Assembly (NCBI RefSeq): GCF_029360765.1
Contig: NZ_JARKNA010000022.1
Span: forward strand, 1 to 64,000
From: Terrimonas pollutisoli
GTDB taxonomy: Bacteria > Bacteroidota > Bacteroidia > Chitinophagales > Chitinophagaceae
DNA: 64,000 bases
Direction: 5' to 3'
Of the stretch, positions 33,013 through 41,803 are shown one piece after another. The notes below the pieces were generated by a model. That model was not told the DNA's origin. It ran no database searches and was given only the letters and a program-made list of their open reading frames with translations. The first letter of the stretch is position 1, and each line of letters begins with the position of its first letter. The position numbers and the translations under genes are program-made.

Positions 33013-35007
33013 ATGAATAGAATACTTTTTATGCTTTTACCACTGATTGGGCTATTCCTGGCCTTTCGTCCCATTAGCTATCACATGATAAGCGGAAAAA
33101 TTACCGATGCCCAGGGCACTGCTTTGGCTTCTGTGACTGTAACAGTTAAAGGAACTTCAATAAACAGTCTATCAGCACAGGATGGAACTTATCAAATCAG
33201 TACAAGCGATAAAAATGCCGTGCTGGTTTTTTCTGCTGTTGGATATCAAACCAAAGAGGTAAATGTTGCTGGTAGAAAAACGGTCAACGTAACGCTGAGT
33301 AGTTCAACAGCTCAATTACAGGAAGTAGTGGTTGTGGGATATGCTACAAAAAGAAAAATGGATCTGACTGCGTCGACTACAATCGATGCTTCGTCGCTAT
33401 ATGGCTCAAGGGCGCCGTTAAACAATAGCTTGCAGGGAAGAGTTGCAGGCGTTCATATCCGTGGCAATTCATCATTTAAAAAAGAAGACAAGAGAGGATA
33501 TCATGACCCCAATATAGATGATTTCAACACGGAGGGTTATGATTATATCACTGAAAACCCTTTTTTAAAGTCAGTGGATAATCCTTTGTCAACCTTTTCT
33601 ATTGATGTGGATGCCGCATCCTATAGCAATGTCCGGCGCTTTTTAAACCAGGGACAATTACCGCCGGCTGGTGCTGTACGAATAGAGGAAATGATCAATT
33701 ATTTCCACTATGATTATCCGCAGCCAAAAAACAATGATCCTTTCTCTATCAACACCGAGATTTCAGATGCGCCCTGGAATAAAGACCATAAACTGGTTTT
33801 GATCGGTCTGCAGGGCAAGACAATTCCAATGGGCAATTTACCTGCATCCAATCTTGTGTTCCTGATTGATGTATCGGGTTCTATGAATATGCCGAATAAG
33901 CTGCCACTGGTAAAAGCATCGATGAAAATGTTAGTCGATCAATTACGTGAACAGGATAAGGTTTCCATTGTGGTGTACGCTGGTGCGGCGGGATTAGTGT
34001 TAAAACCAACCAATGGTGATCAAAAGACAACTATTAAAGATGCGATCGATAACCTGGAAGCAGGCGGCTCAACTGCGGGCGGAGCGGGGATAAAACTGGC
34101 TTATAAAACTGCCAGCGAGTTTTTTGTAAAAGGCGGAAACAACCGGGTGATACTTTGTACCGATGGTGATTTCAACATTGGTGAAAGCAGCGACGACGCC
34201 ATGGAGCGGTTAATAGAGCAGGAAAGAAAAACCGGTGTATTCCTGACGGTGTTGGGGTATGGTATGGGAAATTATAAGGACAATAAAATGCAAAAGCTGG
34301 CTGATAAAGGAAATGGCAACCATGCATATATCGATGGCATCAGCGAGGCTAAAAAAGTATTGGTAAATGAGTTTGGCGGCACCTTATTTACTATTGCAAA
34401 AGATGTAAAGCTGCAGATAGAATTCAACCCGGCCAAAGTGCAGGGTTACCGCTTGATCGGTTATGAAAACAGGTTGTTGGCTAAAGAAGATTTTAATGAT
34501 GATAAAAAAGATGCCGGCGAACTAGGAAGCGGTCATAGGGTAACAGCGTTGTACGAAGTAATTCCTGCGGGTGTTAAAACCAGCTTTCTGAAAGATGTTG
34601 ATCCTTTGAAATATCAAAAAGGAAATGAAGATATAAGAAAAGCCTCACATACTAATGAACTGGTCACGGTGAAGTTTCGCTACAAAGCTCCCGATGGCGA
34701 TGTAAGCAAATTGATCGAACATGCTGTGAAGGATCATCTGGTGTCAGTTGCCAACACTTCGGATAACTTCCGGTTTGCTGCATCAGTGGCTGAATTTGGA
34801 ATGCTGCTGCGCAACTCAGCTTTCAAATCGCAGGCGTCATTTGATAATGTGATAAAGCTTGCCAAAAAGGCAAAAGGAAATGACGAGGAAGGTTATCGTT
34901 CTGAGTTTATACGCCTGGCAGAAAGTGCACAGTTATTAACGAAGGAGAGCAAAAGTGAAGTTGACAAAGAAGAAACTGCGATGAAGAAGGTTTTGCAAGA
35001 GAATTAA
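33013..35007 (+). CDS. VWA-domain protein (YfbK type) with carboxypeptidase-like and plug-like segments
   Basis: The 664-residue protein has a signal or anchor helix (residues 1-20), a carboxypeptidase regulatory-like domain (about 27-95), a short stretch resembling the plug start of SusC-type receptors (EVVVVGYATKRK...NNSLQGRVAGVHIRG), then a YfbK-type N-terminal region (STFSIDVDAASYSNVRRFLNQGQLPP), a VWA domain with the metal site DVSGSMN near 290, and a C-terminal DUF3520-like part. The VWA fold binds partner proteins through a metal ion. The gene is divergent from the sigma/anti-sigma pair. Confidence 0.9.
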   Translation: MNRILFMLLPLIGLFLAFRPISYHMISGKITDAQGTALASVTVTVKGTSINSLSAQDGTYQISTSDKNAVLVFSAVGYQTKEVNVAGRKTVNVTLSSSTAQLQEVVVVGYATKRKMDLTASTTIDASSLYGSRAPLNNSLQGRVAGVHIRGNSSFKKEDKRGYHDPNIDDFNTEGYDYITENPFLKSVDNPLSTFSIDVDAASYSNVRRFLNQGQLPPAGAVRIEEMINYFHYDYPQPKNNDPFSINTEISDAPWNKDHKLVLIGLQGKTIPMGNLPASNLVFLIDVSGSMNMPNKLPLVKASMKMLVDQLREQDKVSIVVYAGAAGLVLKPTNGDQKTTIKDAIDNLEAGGSTAGGAGIKLAYKTASEFFVKGGNNRVILCTDGDFNIGESSDDAMERLIEQERKTGVFLTVLGYGMGNYKDNKMQKLADKGNGNHAYIDGISEAKKVLVNEFGGTLFTIAKDVKLQIEFNPAKVQGYRLIGYENRLLAKEDFNDDKKDAGELGSGHRVTALYEVIPAGVKTSFLKDVDPLKYQKGNEDIRKASHTNELVTVKFRYKAPDGDVSKLIEHAVKDHLVSVANTSDNFRFAASVAEFGMLLRNSAFKSQASFDNVIKLAKKAKGNDEEGYRSEFIRLAESAQLLTKESKSEVDKEETAMKKVLQEN

Positions 35008-35092
35008 AACCGGACGTGTAACAATCGATTTCAGCGACCGTATTATAATTAAACTTTAACAGCCGGTGCTGAAATTTTGATCAGCATCAGAC

Positions 35093-35117
35093 GGGGCTGG
35101 TGTCTACCGGCCCCTTT
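35093..35117 (+). terminator. Candidate terminator after the VWA gene
   Basis: GGGGCTGGT, a 4-base loop, then ACCGGCCCC form a 9-base stem with one T-G pair, followed by only TTT. The short T run makes this uncertain. Confidence 0.4.
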
Positions 35118-35155
35118 ACAGAACCACGATCTGATGGATTTTTATGGATTAAGAA
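35117..35155 (+). repeat. TCTGAACC/GGATT dispersed repeat, degenerate copy 6
   Basis: CAGAACCACGATCTGATGGA continues TTTTTATGGATTAAG. It resembles the 4698 copy and lies between the VWA gene and the next gene. Confidence 0.45.
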
Positions 35156-35204
35156 GAAAAAGGAATCTCACAAACATACCTCATTAGACAACCAAAATCA
35201 TTGT

Positions 35205-36248
35205 ATGAGTAAACATATACAACTGAATATTCCCAGTCCCTGTAATGAAAACTGGGATCAAATGAAACCCGTTAATACTGGAAAATTTTGCGGCTCCTGT
35301 CAGAAGCAAGTAATGGACTTCACCAGTATGAGCGATACACAACTTGTTGAATTTTTTCGAAAACAAATGACGGGTTCTGTGTGCGGACGTTTTATGAATG
35401 CGCAGTTGGACCGGCCTATCGAAATTCCAAAGAAGCGGATTCCATGGGTAAAATACTTTTTTCAGTTTGTCCTCCCTGCTTTTTTTCTTTCATTGAAGGC
35501 GTCTGCACAAGGAGAAGTGAAAGAAACTAAGAATACTACAGTGATTGTACCTGCATCACAAGGGGAAATAGTGGGACTTATCGTTAAAGAAATAGACTTA
35601 CCCAAATTTACAGAAATAAGGGGTGTTGTGACTGATGGAGATGGCAATGGAATTCCCTATGCATCTGTTTTTATTAAAGGAACTACGATTGGTGCGGCGG
35701 CAGACAGTACGGGAAGTTTCAATCTTGTTTATCCGGGTTTTGAAAAGCAAGTTGTGCTGGTTAGCTCATGTGTAGGCTTCGAGTCCAACGAGACTGCGAT
35801 CGATATGAACCAGAAAACTGACTCCGTCTACGTGGTATTGACGAATGAATCGGCTTTGGTTGGTGATGTAGTCGTTGTCGGTAACATATCGACAAAAGGG
35901 GCTGTTCGATATACAGGTGCTGTTAACGTTACGACGAAATGTACTTTTTTCCTTGATACCTTGTTGAATAAAATCCTGCCTTCACCATTATCAGCAAAGG
36001 TATATCCCAATCCTGTTAGGAGCAACAATGCGATCACTATCGATCTTCGAAATCAAAAAAAAGGTGACTACCAATTTCAACTTTATACGATGTCAGGCCA
36101 GTTGATATTGACACAACAAAGAAGGCTTGATAAGTATTCCGGCCCAACGAACATAGTAATCCCTGGTTTGCCGGCTGGTGTTTATATGTTGAAAGTAACA
36201 AGCAAAGATTCGGACAAAGAATTTACAGAAAAAATCGTGGTACAGTAG
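35205..36248 (+). CDS. Carboxypeptidase-like protein with T9SS sorting tail and Cys-containing N-terminal domain
   Basis: Starting at 35205 gives 347 residues. The N-terminal 70 residues form a Cys-bearing module (IPSPCNENWDQMKPVNTGKFCGSCQKQVMDF...GSVCGRF), then a hydrophobic segment at about 84-104 ending in ASAQ like a signal cleavage site, a carboxypeptidase regulatory-like domain (about 140-225) and a type A T9SS sorting domain (KVYPNPVRSNN to the end). A T9SS substrate should begin with a signal peptide, so the module before the hydrophobic segment is odd. An upstream start at 35100 would lengthen it further. Confidence 0.8.
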   Translation: MSKHIQLNIPSPCNENWDQMKPVNTGKFCGSCQKQVMDFTSMSDTQLVEFFRKQMTGSVCGRFMNAQLDRPIEIPKKRIPWVKYFFQFVLPAFFLSLKASAQGEVKETKNTTVIVPASQGEIVGLIVKEIDLPKFTEIRGVVTDGDGNGIPYASVFIKGTTIGAAADSTGSFNLVYPGFEKQVVLVSSCVGFESNETAIDMNQKTDSVYVVLTNESALVGDVVVVGNISTKGAVRYTGAVNVTTKCTFFLDTLLNKILPSPLSAKVYPNPVRSNNAITIDLRNQKKGDYQFQLYTMSGQLILTQQRRLDKYSGPTNIVIPGLPAGVYMLKVTSKDSDKEFTEKIVVQ

Positions 36249-36249
36249 T

Positions 36250-37152
36250 TCACCCTTTAAAAGCCGGGTGAAACTGCTCCAGTGTTTTTCTTAAAAATTC
36301 ACGATCGAGATGAGTATATATCTCTGTAGTCGTAATGCTTTCATGTCCCAGCATTTCCTGCACCGCCCTGAGATCAGCCCCGCCTTCTACAAGATGTGTG
36401 GCAAAGGAATGACGCAGTGTGTGAGGTGACACTGTTTTGTTGATACCAGCTTTTTTTGCGAGGTCTTTAATGATCAAAAATATCATCACCCTTGATAGTA
36501 AGGTGCCACGGCTATTGAGAAAAAGAATATCCTCATTGCCATGCCTGGGTTGTGCGTGAACTCTAATTTCGTTTTTATAAATGTTAATAAAATGAATGGC
36601 GCTGCTGCCAATAGGCACCAACCTTTCCTTATCTCCTTTGCCGATTACCCGGATAAAACCAACGTCGAGGTAGAGCTGTGATATTTTTAGATTCACGGTT
36701 TCACTGACCCGAAGGCCACAGCTATACATGGTTTCAATGATTGCTTTATTTCTGCCACCATCTGGTTTGCTCAGGTCAATCTTCGAGATCATTGCTTCAA
36801 TTTCATCAAAACTCAATACATCCGGCAATGATCTTTTCAGTTTGGGTGCTTCCAGCAATACAGTAGGATCAACACGGGAAATATTCTCCAGCAGGCAATA
36901 TTTGTAAAATGATTTGATGCCGGATATGATTCTTGCCTGCGAAGAGGCGGTCATGCCTAACTCCGCGACCCATTTGATAAAATGCTGCAGGTCTTTTAAT
37001 TCAACATCAGCCGGTGTTTTAAGTGAGGAAGCCTCCTGCAGGTATTGTGTCAACTTATCAATGTCCCGCAGGTAGGCTTCAACAGAATTATCAGACAGGG
37101 ATTTCTCCAGTTGCAAATAGGCTTTATATCCTTTCTTATAACTATCCCACAT
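36250..37152 (-). CDS. xerD: Tyrosine recombinase XerD
   Basis: The 300-residue recombinase resolves chromosome dimers with a XerC partner. The N-terminal SAM-like domain (about 1-90) is followed by the catalytic domain: Arg in SCGLRVSE, Lys in GKGDKERLVPIG, HTLRHSFATHL, LGHESITTTEIYTH with the nucleophile Tyr. All catalytic residues are present. It lacks surrounding integrase or phage genes, so it is the housekeeping enzyme. Confidence 0.95.
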   Translation of the reverse strand: MWDSYKKGYKAYLQLEKSLSDNSVEAYLRDIDKLTQYLQEASSLKTPADVELKDLQHFIKWVAELGMTASSQARIISGIKSFYKYCLLENISRVDPTVLLEAPKLKRSLPDVLSFDEIEAMISKIDLSKPDGGRNKAIIETMYSCGLRVSETVNLKISQLYLDVGFIRVIGKGDKERLVPIGSSAIHFINIYKNEIRVHAQPRHGNEDILFLNSRGTLLSRVMIFLIIKDLAKKAGINKTVSPHTLRHSFATHLVEGGADLRAVQEMLGHESITTTEIYTHLDREFLRKTLEQFHPAFKG

Positions 37153-37228
37153 AGGAGAACTTTGGAGTTGGAAACAGGCAATCGGAAATTACCGATCTAT
37201 GAAATTTAACGGCGGAAAAATAGTGAAA

Positions 37229-37888
37229 TCACTTCAATTCAATATTTTTCTCAAATGTTTTCCATTCATTGCCCAGCTTCACTTTGGCCCACATGCGGGT
37301 AGGGGTTACGTTTACCGAATCAACAGTTTCATGTATGGCATCGTAATCAATATCGGCTTTGGCGCCAAAGGTCATAATTGCTGTTTTTCCGGTTGCCATG
37401 TCTTCGACAAAAAGATTCCCGCGGTCTGAATAAGCCACCAGGCCATCAGCCACTGAAAATTTAGGATCAAATTTATTGATGGCGCTGCTTTTTCTGCCAA
37501 TATTATCTTTTTTGTTGAACGGTATTTTTAGTGAATAGCCGCGACCGTTACTACAGTCGTTGAATAGTACCCAGGCATAGCTGGTATCTTTTATAAAACA
37601 GGTGATATTGTCTTTATTGATATGAACAGGTGTCCCCAAAAAATCAGGCAGGCCCATCTTACGGTTGGCTCCCATGTCAATATAGCTCCAGGTCAGTGTA
37701 TCGGCTATGCATTTGGATGCACTGATATATACATATGGCTTTAACGGGTGTTCTTCTTTGGTAAACTTAATTGAATCCTTCAGGCAACTGGTGTCACAAA
37801 AAGAAGGTGCAACAGAAGACCCGGATTTGCATGATCCAAACAGCGAGGTTAATGCAGCAAAAAAAGTCAGGATGATAAATAGTCTCAT
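37229..37888 (-). CDS. Hypothetical lipoprotein
   Basis: Starting at 37888 gives 219 residues with a lipoprotein signal (MRLFIILTFFAALTSLFGSC). I do not recognise the family. The mature part contains several Cys pairs (CDTSCLKD, CIADT, CFIKDT, NDCSNG) and is otherwise beta-like. It lies between xerD and the YkgJ gene; a start at 37909 would add seven residues. Confidence 0.72.
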   Translation of the reverse strand: MRLFIILTFFAALTSLFGSCKSGSSVAPSFCDTSCLKDSIKFTKEEHPLKPYVYISASKCIADTLTWSYIDMGANRKMGLPDFLGTPVHINKDNITCFIKDTSYAWVLFNDCSNGRGYSLKIPFNKKDNIGRKSSAINKFDPKFSVADGLVAYSDRGNLFVEDMATGKTAIMTFGAKADIDYDAIHETVDSVNVTPTRMWAKVKLGNEWKTFEKNIELK

Positions 37889-37951
37889 ATTTATTGGTTT
37901 TGTGATCAAACAAAAATAGCCAATGAAAAACTTTCGGGTTTAAAATTATTT

Positions 37952-37959
37952 TACCTTCG
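37952..37959 (+). promoter_or_regulatory. Candidate -7 element (TACCTTCG) of the YkgJ gene
   Basis: The same variant as in front of pyrF, ending 4 bases before the ATG. Confidence 0.35.
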
Positions 37960-37963
37960 GCGC

Positions 37964-38482
37964 ATGAGTGAAATGATCCCGGTAAATCTCAAGGCATTTA
38001 AAAAGAAAGCAGGCGATAATAAACGTAGCTTCAGGAGATTTCTGACTAAGCTGGAAAATGAGCCGCCTAAAAAAATTAACACCCTCACGGCTACGTTGGA
38101 GAAAGAAGTGTGGAAGGAAGTTGACTGCCTGTCTTGCGCCAATTGCTGCAAAACAATGACGCCCACTTTTACCAACGCTGATATGAAAAGGATCGCCGGC
38201 CACTTTGGCGAAACCGTAGAAGAGTTCAAGGCCAAATGGCTCTATAAGGAGCGAAAAAAAGATGGCGATTGGTTGAATAAAAAACAACCCTGTCAATTTT
38301 TAAATTTGACGGATAACAAATGCAGCATTTATGAAGTAAGGCCGGCTGATTGTGCCGGCTTTCCCCATATGACAAAGAAGTTTCACGAATATTCACATGT
38401 GCATAAGCAAAACATTGAATATTGCCCGGCTACGTACAAGCTTGTTGAAAAAATGAAGCAATCTATAGAAGCAAGCAGGTAA
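37964..38482 (+). CDS. YkgJ-family cysteine cluster protein
   Basis: The 172-residue protein has the zinc/iron-chelating Cys cluster: CLSCANCCKTMTP near residue 58, then CQFLNLTDNKCSIYEVRPADCAGFPH near 110 and a final YCPATY. These proteins are annotated as Fe-S or zinc-binding; no reaction is established. The gene is transcribed alone. Confidence 0.88.
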   Translation: MSEMIPVNLKAFKKKAGDNKRSFRRFLTKLENEPPKKINTLTATLEKEVWKEVDCLSCANCCKTMTPTFTNADMKRIAGHFGETVEEFKAKWLYKERKKDGDWLNKKQPCQFLNLTDNKCSIYEVRPADCAGFPHMTKKFHEYSHVHKQNIEYCPATYKLVEKMKQSIEASR

Positions 38483-38545
38483 TCGATAAACTATAATTCG
38501 CAGAAAGCTCAAGGCTATGGTCTATTGACCGTGGTCCATGGACTC

Positions 38546-38902
38546 TCACAGAAACACATCTTCGAGCAGGAAGAAATCTGGCTCCCTGTTGTTATAAACG
38601 GTAATGGATAATACATCATATTGTATCCATTTATGTCCCGGATTTAAAAAAAGAAACTCATCAGCCGCTTTTTGAAGACTTTTAAATTTCTTTTTCGTTA
38701 CGCTGTCTTCGGGAAAGCCAATGGTGGTGTTATTCCGGGATTTTACTTCAATAAAATGGAGCATCTTGTTTTTCAAGGCAATAATATCAATTTCATAATA
38801 CTTGTGCCGCCAGTTGCGATATAGTATTTCATAGCCCCTTTCTTTCAGCCATTCAGCTGCCAGGTTCTCGCCATCAGCGCCAAATTTGTTATGTGAAGCC
38901 AT
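38546..38902 (-). CDS. YraN family protein (UPF0102, endonuclease-like fold)
   Basis: The 118-residue protein has the restriction-endonuclease-like signature: GENLAAEWLKERGYEIL, then YEIDIIALKNKMLHFIEVKSRN, where the D and the ExK are the potential metal site. The function in cells is not firmly known. Its 5' end overlaps the manA promoter. Confidence 0.92.
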   Translation of the reverse strand: MASHNKFGADGENLAAEWLKERGYEILYRNWRHKYYEIDIIALKNKMLHFIEVKSRNNTTIGFPEDSVTKKKFKSLQKAADEFLFLNPGHKWIQYDVLSITVYNNREPDFFLLEDVFL

Positions 38903-38916
38903 GCAATCTATATTTG
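38885..38916 (+). promoter_or_regulatory. Promoter of manA (TTTG-N20-TATATTTG)
   Basis: A complete Bacteroidota housekeeping promoter: TTTG at 38885-38888 and TATATTTG at 38909-38916. It starts inside the divergent YraN gene. Confidence 0.65.
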
Positions 38917-38937
38917 CTATAAGATAAGTATTTTTTT

Positions 38938-40149
38938 ATGTACGTTATTGCGCCATTAGCCGGAGCTGTTAAGCATTATGATTGGGGTGGATATAATTTT
39001 ATTCCTTCTTTGCTGAAGCAGTCAAATGATCAAAAACTCCCCTTTGCAGAATATTGGCTGGGTATTCATCCCGGGGCTGAATGTAAAGTATTACTGCCGG
39101 ATGGAGATGTTCGTATGCTGCATGATTATTTCACTACGGACTCTCCAACAGCAATGGGTGAATACGTGGCGAGACATTTCGGTACCATGCCCTATTTGTT
39201 GAAAGCATTGGATGTAAAAGATATGCTTTCTATCCAGGTACATCCATCCAAAGCTGATGCTGAAAGGGATTATAAAGAGGAAACCTTGAAAGGAATTCCA
39301 CTGGATTCTCCGAAGCGCAATTACAAAGATGAAAATCACAAACCTGAATTGATGGTTGCCATGGGAGATTTTTGGCTGCTGCATGGCTTCAAACCAGAAG
39401 ATAAAATAAAGAAGACATTAAAGAGCGTTCCTGAATTGGGTTCGCTATTGCCGGTCTTTGAGCAATCAGGTTATAAAGGTCTTTATAGAAAGCTGATGGA
39501 GTTACCGCAGGAACAAGTGAATGCTCAATTGCAACCTTTGCTGGATCGCATCATTCCCTTATACCAGGAAGGTAAATTGAACAGATCGCAGGCTGATTAC
39601 TGGGCCGCGAAAGGATCTCTTAGCTTTTCGCAACCTGGAAAAATTGACAGGGGTATCTTCTCTGTTTATCTTTTTAACCTGGTTGTATTGCATAGGGGAG
39701 AAGCCATCTTTCAGGATGCCGGTGTGCCGCATGCTTATCTCGAAGGACAGAATGTAGAGATCATGGCCAGTTCGGATAATGTATTACGGGGCGGGTTGAC
39801 CAATAAGCATATTGATGTACCTGAATTATTGAAACATGTAAAATGTGAAGCAACACATCCGGAAATATTGAAGGGAGTCAAAAACGGGCTTGAACTTACC
39901 TATAAAACACCGGCGCCAGATTTTGAATTAAGCAGTTTTACGTTGCATAAGGGCGACAGTATTTCTTTCATACCACATACAGCCGAGGTGATATTGCTGA
40001 TAGACGGTCAGACAGAAATTTCAAACAAGGATAGTAAGGTTATTTTAGAGAAAGGTCAGCCATCTGCCATCGTATTTCCCGGTCATGAAATAAAAGTAAC
40101 TGCTAATGAGCCTTCATGGCTTTTTAAGGCAACCGTTCCTGTTAACTAA
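38938..40149 (+). CDS. manA: Mannose-6-phosphate isomerase, class I
   Basis: The zinc enzyme interconverts mannose 6-phosphate and fructose 6-phosphate. The 403 residues show HYDWGGYNFIPSLL at the start, AEYWLGIHPGAEC, LSIQVHPSK with zinc-site residues, NHKPELMVAMGDFWLLHGF and AGVPHAYLEGQNVEIMASSDNVLRGGLTNKHID, the class I signature. The start follows a good promoter by about 20 bases. Confidence 0.95.
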   Translation: MYVIAPLAGAVKHYDWGGYNFIPSLLKQSNDQKLPFAEYWLGIHPGAECKVLLPDGDVRMLHDYFTTDSPTAMGEYVARHFGTMPYLLKALDVKDMLSIQVHPSKADAERDYKEETLKGIPLDSPKRNYKDENHKPELMVAMGDFWLLHGFKPEDKIKKTLKSVPELGSLLPVFEQSGYKGLYRKLMELPQEQVNAQLQPLLDRIIPLYQEGKLNRSQADYWAAKGSLSFSQPGKIDRGIFSVYLFNLVVLHRGEAIFQDAGVPHAYLEGQNVEIMASSDNVLRGGLTNKHIDVPELLKHVKCEATHPEILKGVKNGLELTYKTPAPDFELSSFTLHKGDSISFIPHTAEVILLIDGQTEISNKDSKVILEKGQPSAIVFPGHEIKVTANEPSWLFKATVPVN

Positions 40150-40179
40150 GCTTAAATCAAAAATTCAGCTCAATTCAAC

Positions 40180-40187
40180 TATTTTTG
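40180..40187 (+). promoter_or_regulatory. Candidate -7 element (TATTTTTG) of the DUF6580 gene
   Basis: An exact -7 match about 44 bases before the ATG; no clear -33 box. Confidence 0.35.
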
Positions 40188-40231
40188 TGGTGGGATTAAA
40201 ATACACTTTAAAGTTTTTTTAATTACTTATT

Positions 40232-40798
40232 ATGAAGATCAACGCAAGATTAATTGTTTTCACCCTGTTGTTAATTGTACTGGCCGCGGTTTGTAAATAT
40301 TTCTTCGGCCCCAATCTTGATTGGTCGGGATTTTCACCCGTTATCGCTATCGCTCTTTTCTCCGGTTTCATCGTTAGGCAAAAAAATGCATCATTCTTAT
40401 TGCCACTGCTGGCTTTGTTTATAAGCGATGTGGTGATTCAGTTTTTGTATATGCAGGATCTTTTTCCTTACGCAGGTTTTTATGGCGATCAATGGAAGAA
40501 TTATCTTATTCTCTTATCCGCAACATTGATTGGCTGGCTGCTTAAAGGAAAAAACTATTCCAACCTGCTGGTTGGAGCAATTGCAGCACCTACAGTGTTT
40601 TTCCTGATTTCCAATTTCAATGTTTGGTTGAGTGCCGAAGTAACATATTCCAGGGATTTCAGCGGGCTAATGACCTGCTATGCTGCCGGCTTGCCGTTTT
40701 ATAAAAACGCATTGATCGCAACGTTGTTGTTTCTTCCTGGTATTCTGTTATTGTATAATTATCTTACAAGGAAAAAAGCAATACTCACTGTGGCGTAA
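40232..40798 (+). CDS. DUF6580-like integral membrane protein
   Basis: The 188-residue protein has about six hydrophobic helices. FSPVIAIALFSGF and LLPLLALFISDVVIQFLY resemble the DUF6580 family, whose layout is similar to substrate-binding components of ECF-type transporters. The substrate is unknown and no energising ATPases are nearby. A terminator follows. Confidence 0.78.
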   Translation: MKINARLIVFTLLLIVLAAVCKYFFGPNLDWSGFSPVIAIALFSGFIVRQKNASFLLPLLALFISDVVIQFLYMQDLFPYAGFYGDQWKNYLILLSATLIGWLLKGKNYSNLLVGAIAAPTVFFLISNFNVWLSAEVTYSRDFSGLMTCYAAGLPFYKNALIATLLFLPGILLLYNYLTRKKAILTVA

Positions 40799-40819
40799 TA
40801 TTTTTTTAGGGAATATTTT

Positions 40820-40855
40820 AAAACCCATCTTCAACAAAGGATGGGTTTTCTTTTT
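40820..40855. terminator. Bidirectional terminator between the DUF6580 gene and rnhA
   Basis: AAAACCCATC, a 10-base loop, then GATGGGTTTT and a T-rich tail form a perfect 10-base stem between convergent genes. Confidence 0.88.
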
Positions 40856-40859
40856 ATAA

Positions 40860-41345
40860 TTATTTAAAAAGTGAATTCTTATCCTGTTCATAACCTTCAT
40901 CAGTTAACAGGTTCTTGCCATCAGCCGCGGTGGTCGCCAGTTCGTCACACCGGTTGTTGTAAGGATTATCGGCATGACCTCTGACCCATACAAATCGTAT
41001 GCTCTTGTTTTGTGATAAATGGTGATACCTCATCCAAAGGTCCTTATTTTTTTTTCCGCCTTTGAAGTCGGTAGCAATCCAATTTTTCAGCCAGCCCTGT
41101 TCAATGGCTTTTACAACGTATTGGCTATCGGAGAAGATCGTTATAGGAATACCATCTTTCTTCAAAGCTTCCAGTCCTGCAATGACGGCCATTAGTTCCA
41201 TGCGATTGTTTGTAGTCAACCGAAACCCCTGGGAAAGTTCTTTTCTTTTATCGCCATACATTAGTATGGTTCCATAGCCTCCCGGCCCAGGGTTACCTCT
41301 TGAAGAGCCATCTGTATATATCGTGATGCCACTTGCAGCTACCAT
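40860..41345 (-). CDS. rnhA: Ribonuclease HI
   Basis: The enzyme removes RNA from RNA-DNA hybrids. The 161 residues carry the four catalytic acids: YTDGSSRGNPGPGGYG (Asp12), NNRMELMAV, FSDSQYVV, and GHADNPYNNRCDELA with the catalytic His before it. The basic segment WLKNWIATDFKGGKKNKDLW is the substrate-handling region. It lies directly after the RES toxin gene on the same strand. Confidence 0.95.
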   Translation of the reverse strand: MVAASGITIYTDGSSRGNPGPGGYGTILMYGDKRKELSQGFRLTTNNRMELMAVIAGLEALKKDGIPITIFSDSQYVVKAIEQGWLKNWIATDFKGGKKNKDLWMRYHHLSQNKSIRFVWVRGHADNPYNNRCDELATTAADGKNLLTDEGYEQDKNSLFK

Positions 41346-41347
41346 TT

Positions 41348-41803
41348 TTATTTTTTTAAAAAGCGTTCATCGATAGGAATATTCCTCGTGTATATAATCT
41401 TCACCTTTTTAAAACCAGGGTGATTGGGATTCAGTAAAAAATTATTTTCCTCCGGCATGATGGCCGAAGGGATTTTTAATGCCAGCCATTTATTTTCCGT
41501 AATAAAATTATCCCCGATTGACTTAAGCTGATCTGGCGCAGGATTTACAAACCAGTTTGCCGGGAGTTCATTTGCCTGCATTGTTTGTATTTTATCTTCC
41601 GGAATAGCTAAACAGATCATGCAATAAGAAGAAACGGCAATGTTGGAGATATGCACCACGCTTTCCAATAAAGCCAGCGAAGGCGTTGCTGCCGTATAAA
41701 GAATGTAGGTGCCTTTACTATGCCATCGTCCGGGGAACATGGCCGCACCCGATCCTTGCAGGTCAGTAATATATTCGCATTTGCTGATCCGGTAGACATT
41801 CAT
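41348..41803 (-). CDS. RES-domain toxin of a RES/Xre toxin-antitoxin pair
   Basis: The 151-residue protein has the RES fold landmarks: MNVYRISKCEY, GRWHSKGTYILYTAATPSLALLES, and the late block NPNHPGFKKVKI. RES toxins studied elsewhere degrade NAD+. The start ATG overlaps the stop of the upstream antitoxin gene (ATGA), a typical coupled arrangement. All parts seem intact. Confidence 0.88.
   Translation of the reverse strand: MNVYRISKCEYITDLQGSGAAMFPGRWHSKGTYILYTAATPSLALLESVVHISNIAVSSYCMICLAIPEDKIQTMQANELPANWFVNPAPDQLKSIGDNFITENKWLALKIPSAIMPEENNFLLNPNHPGFKKVKIIYTRNIPIDERFLKK

Noticed and set aside
36250..37152. XerD as a sign of an integrated mobile element
   Set aside because: The protein looks like the housekeeping recombinase, and no attachment site repeats, relaxase, transposase or phage genes are nearby.
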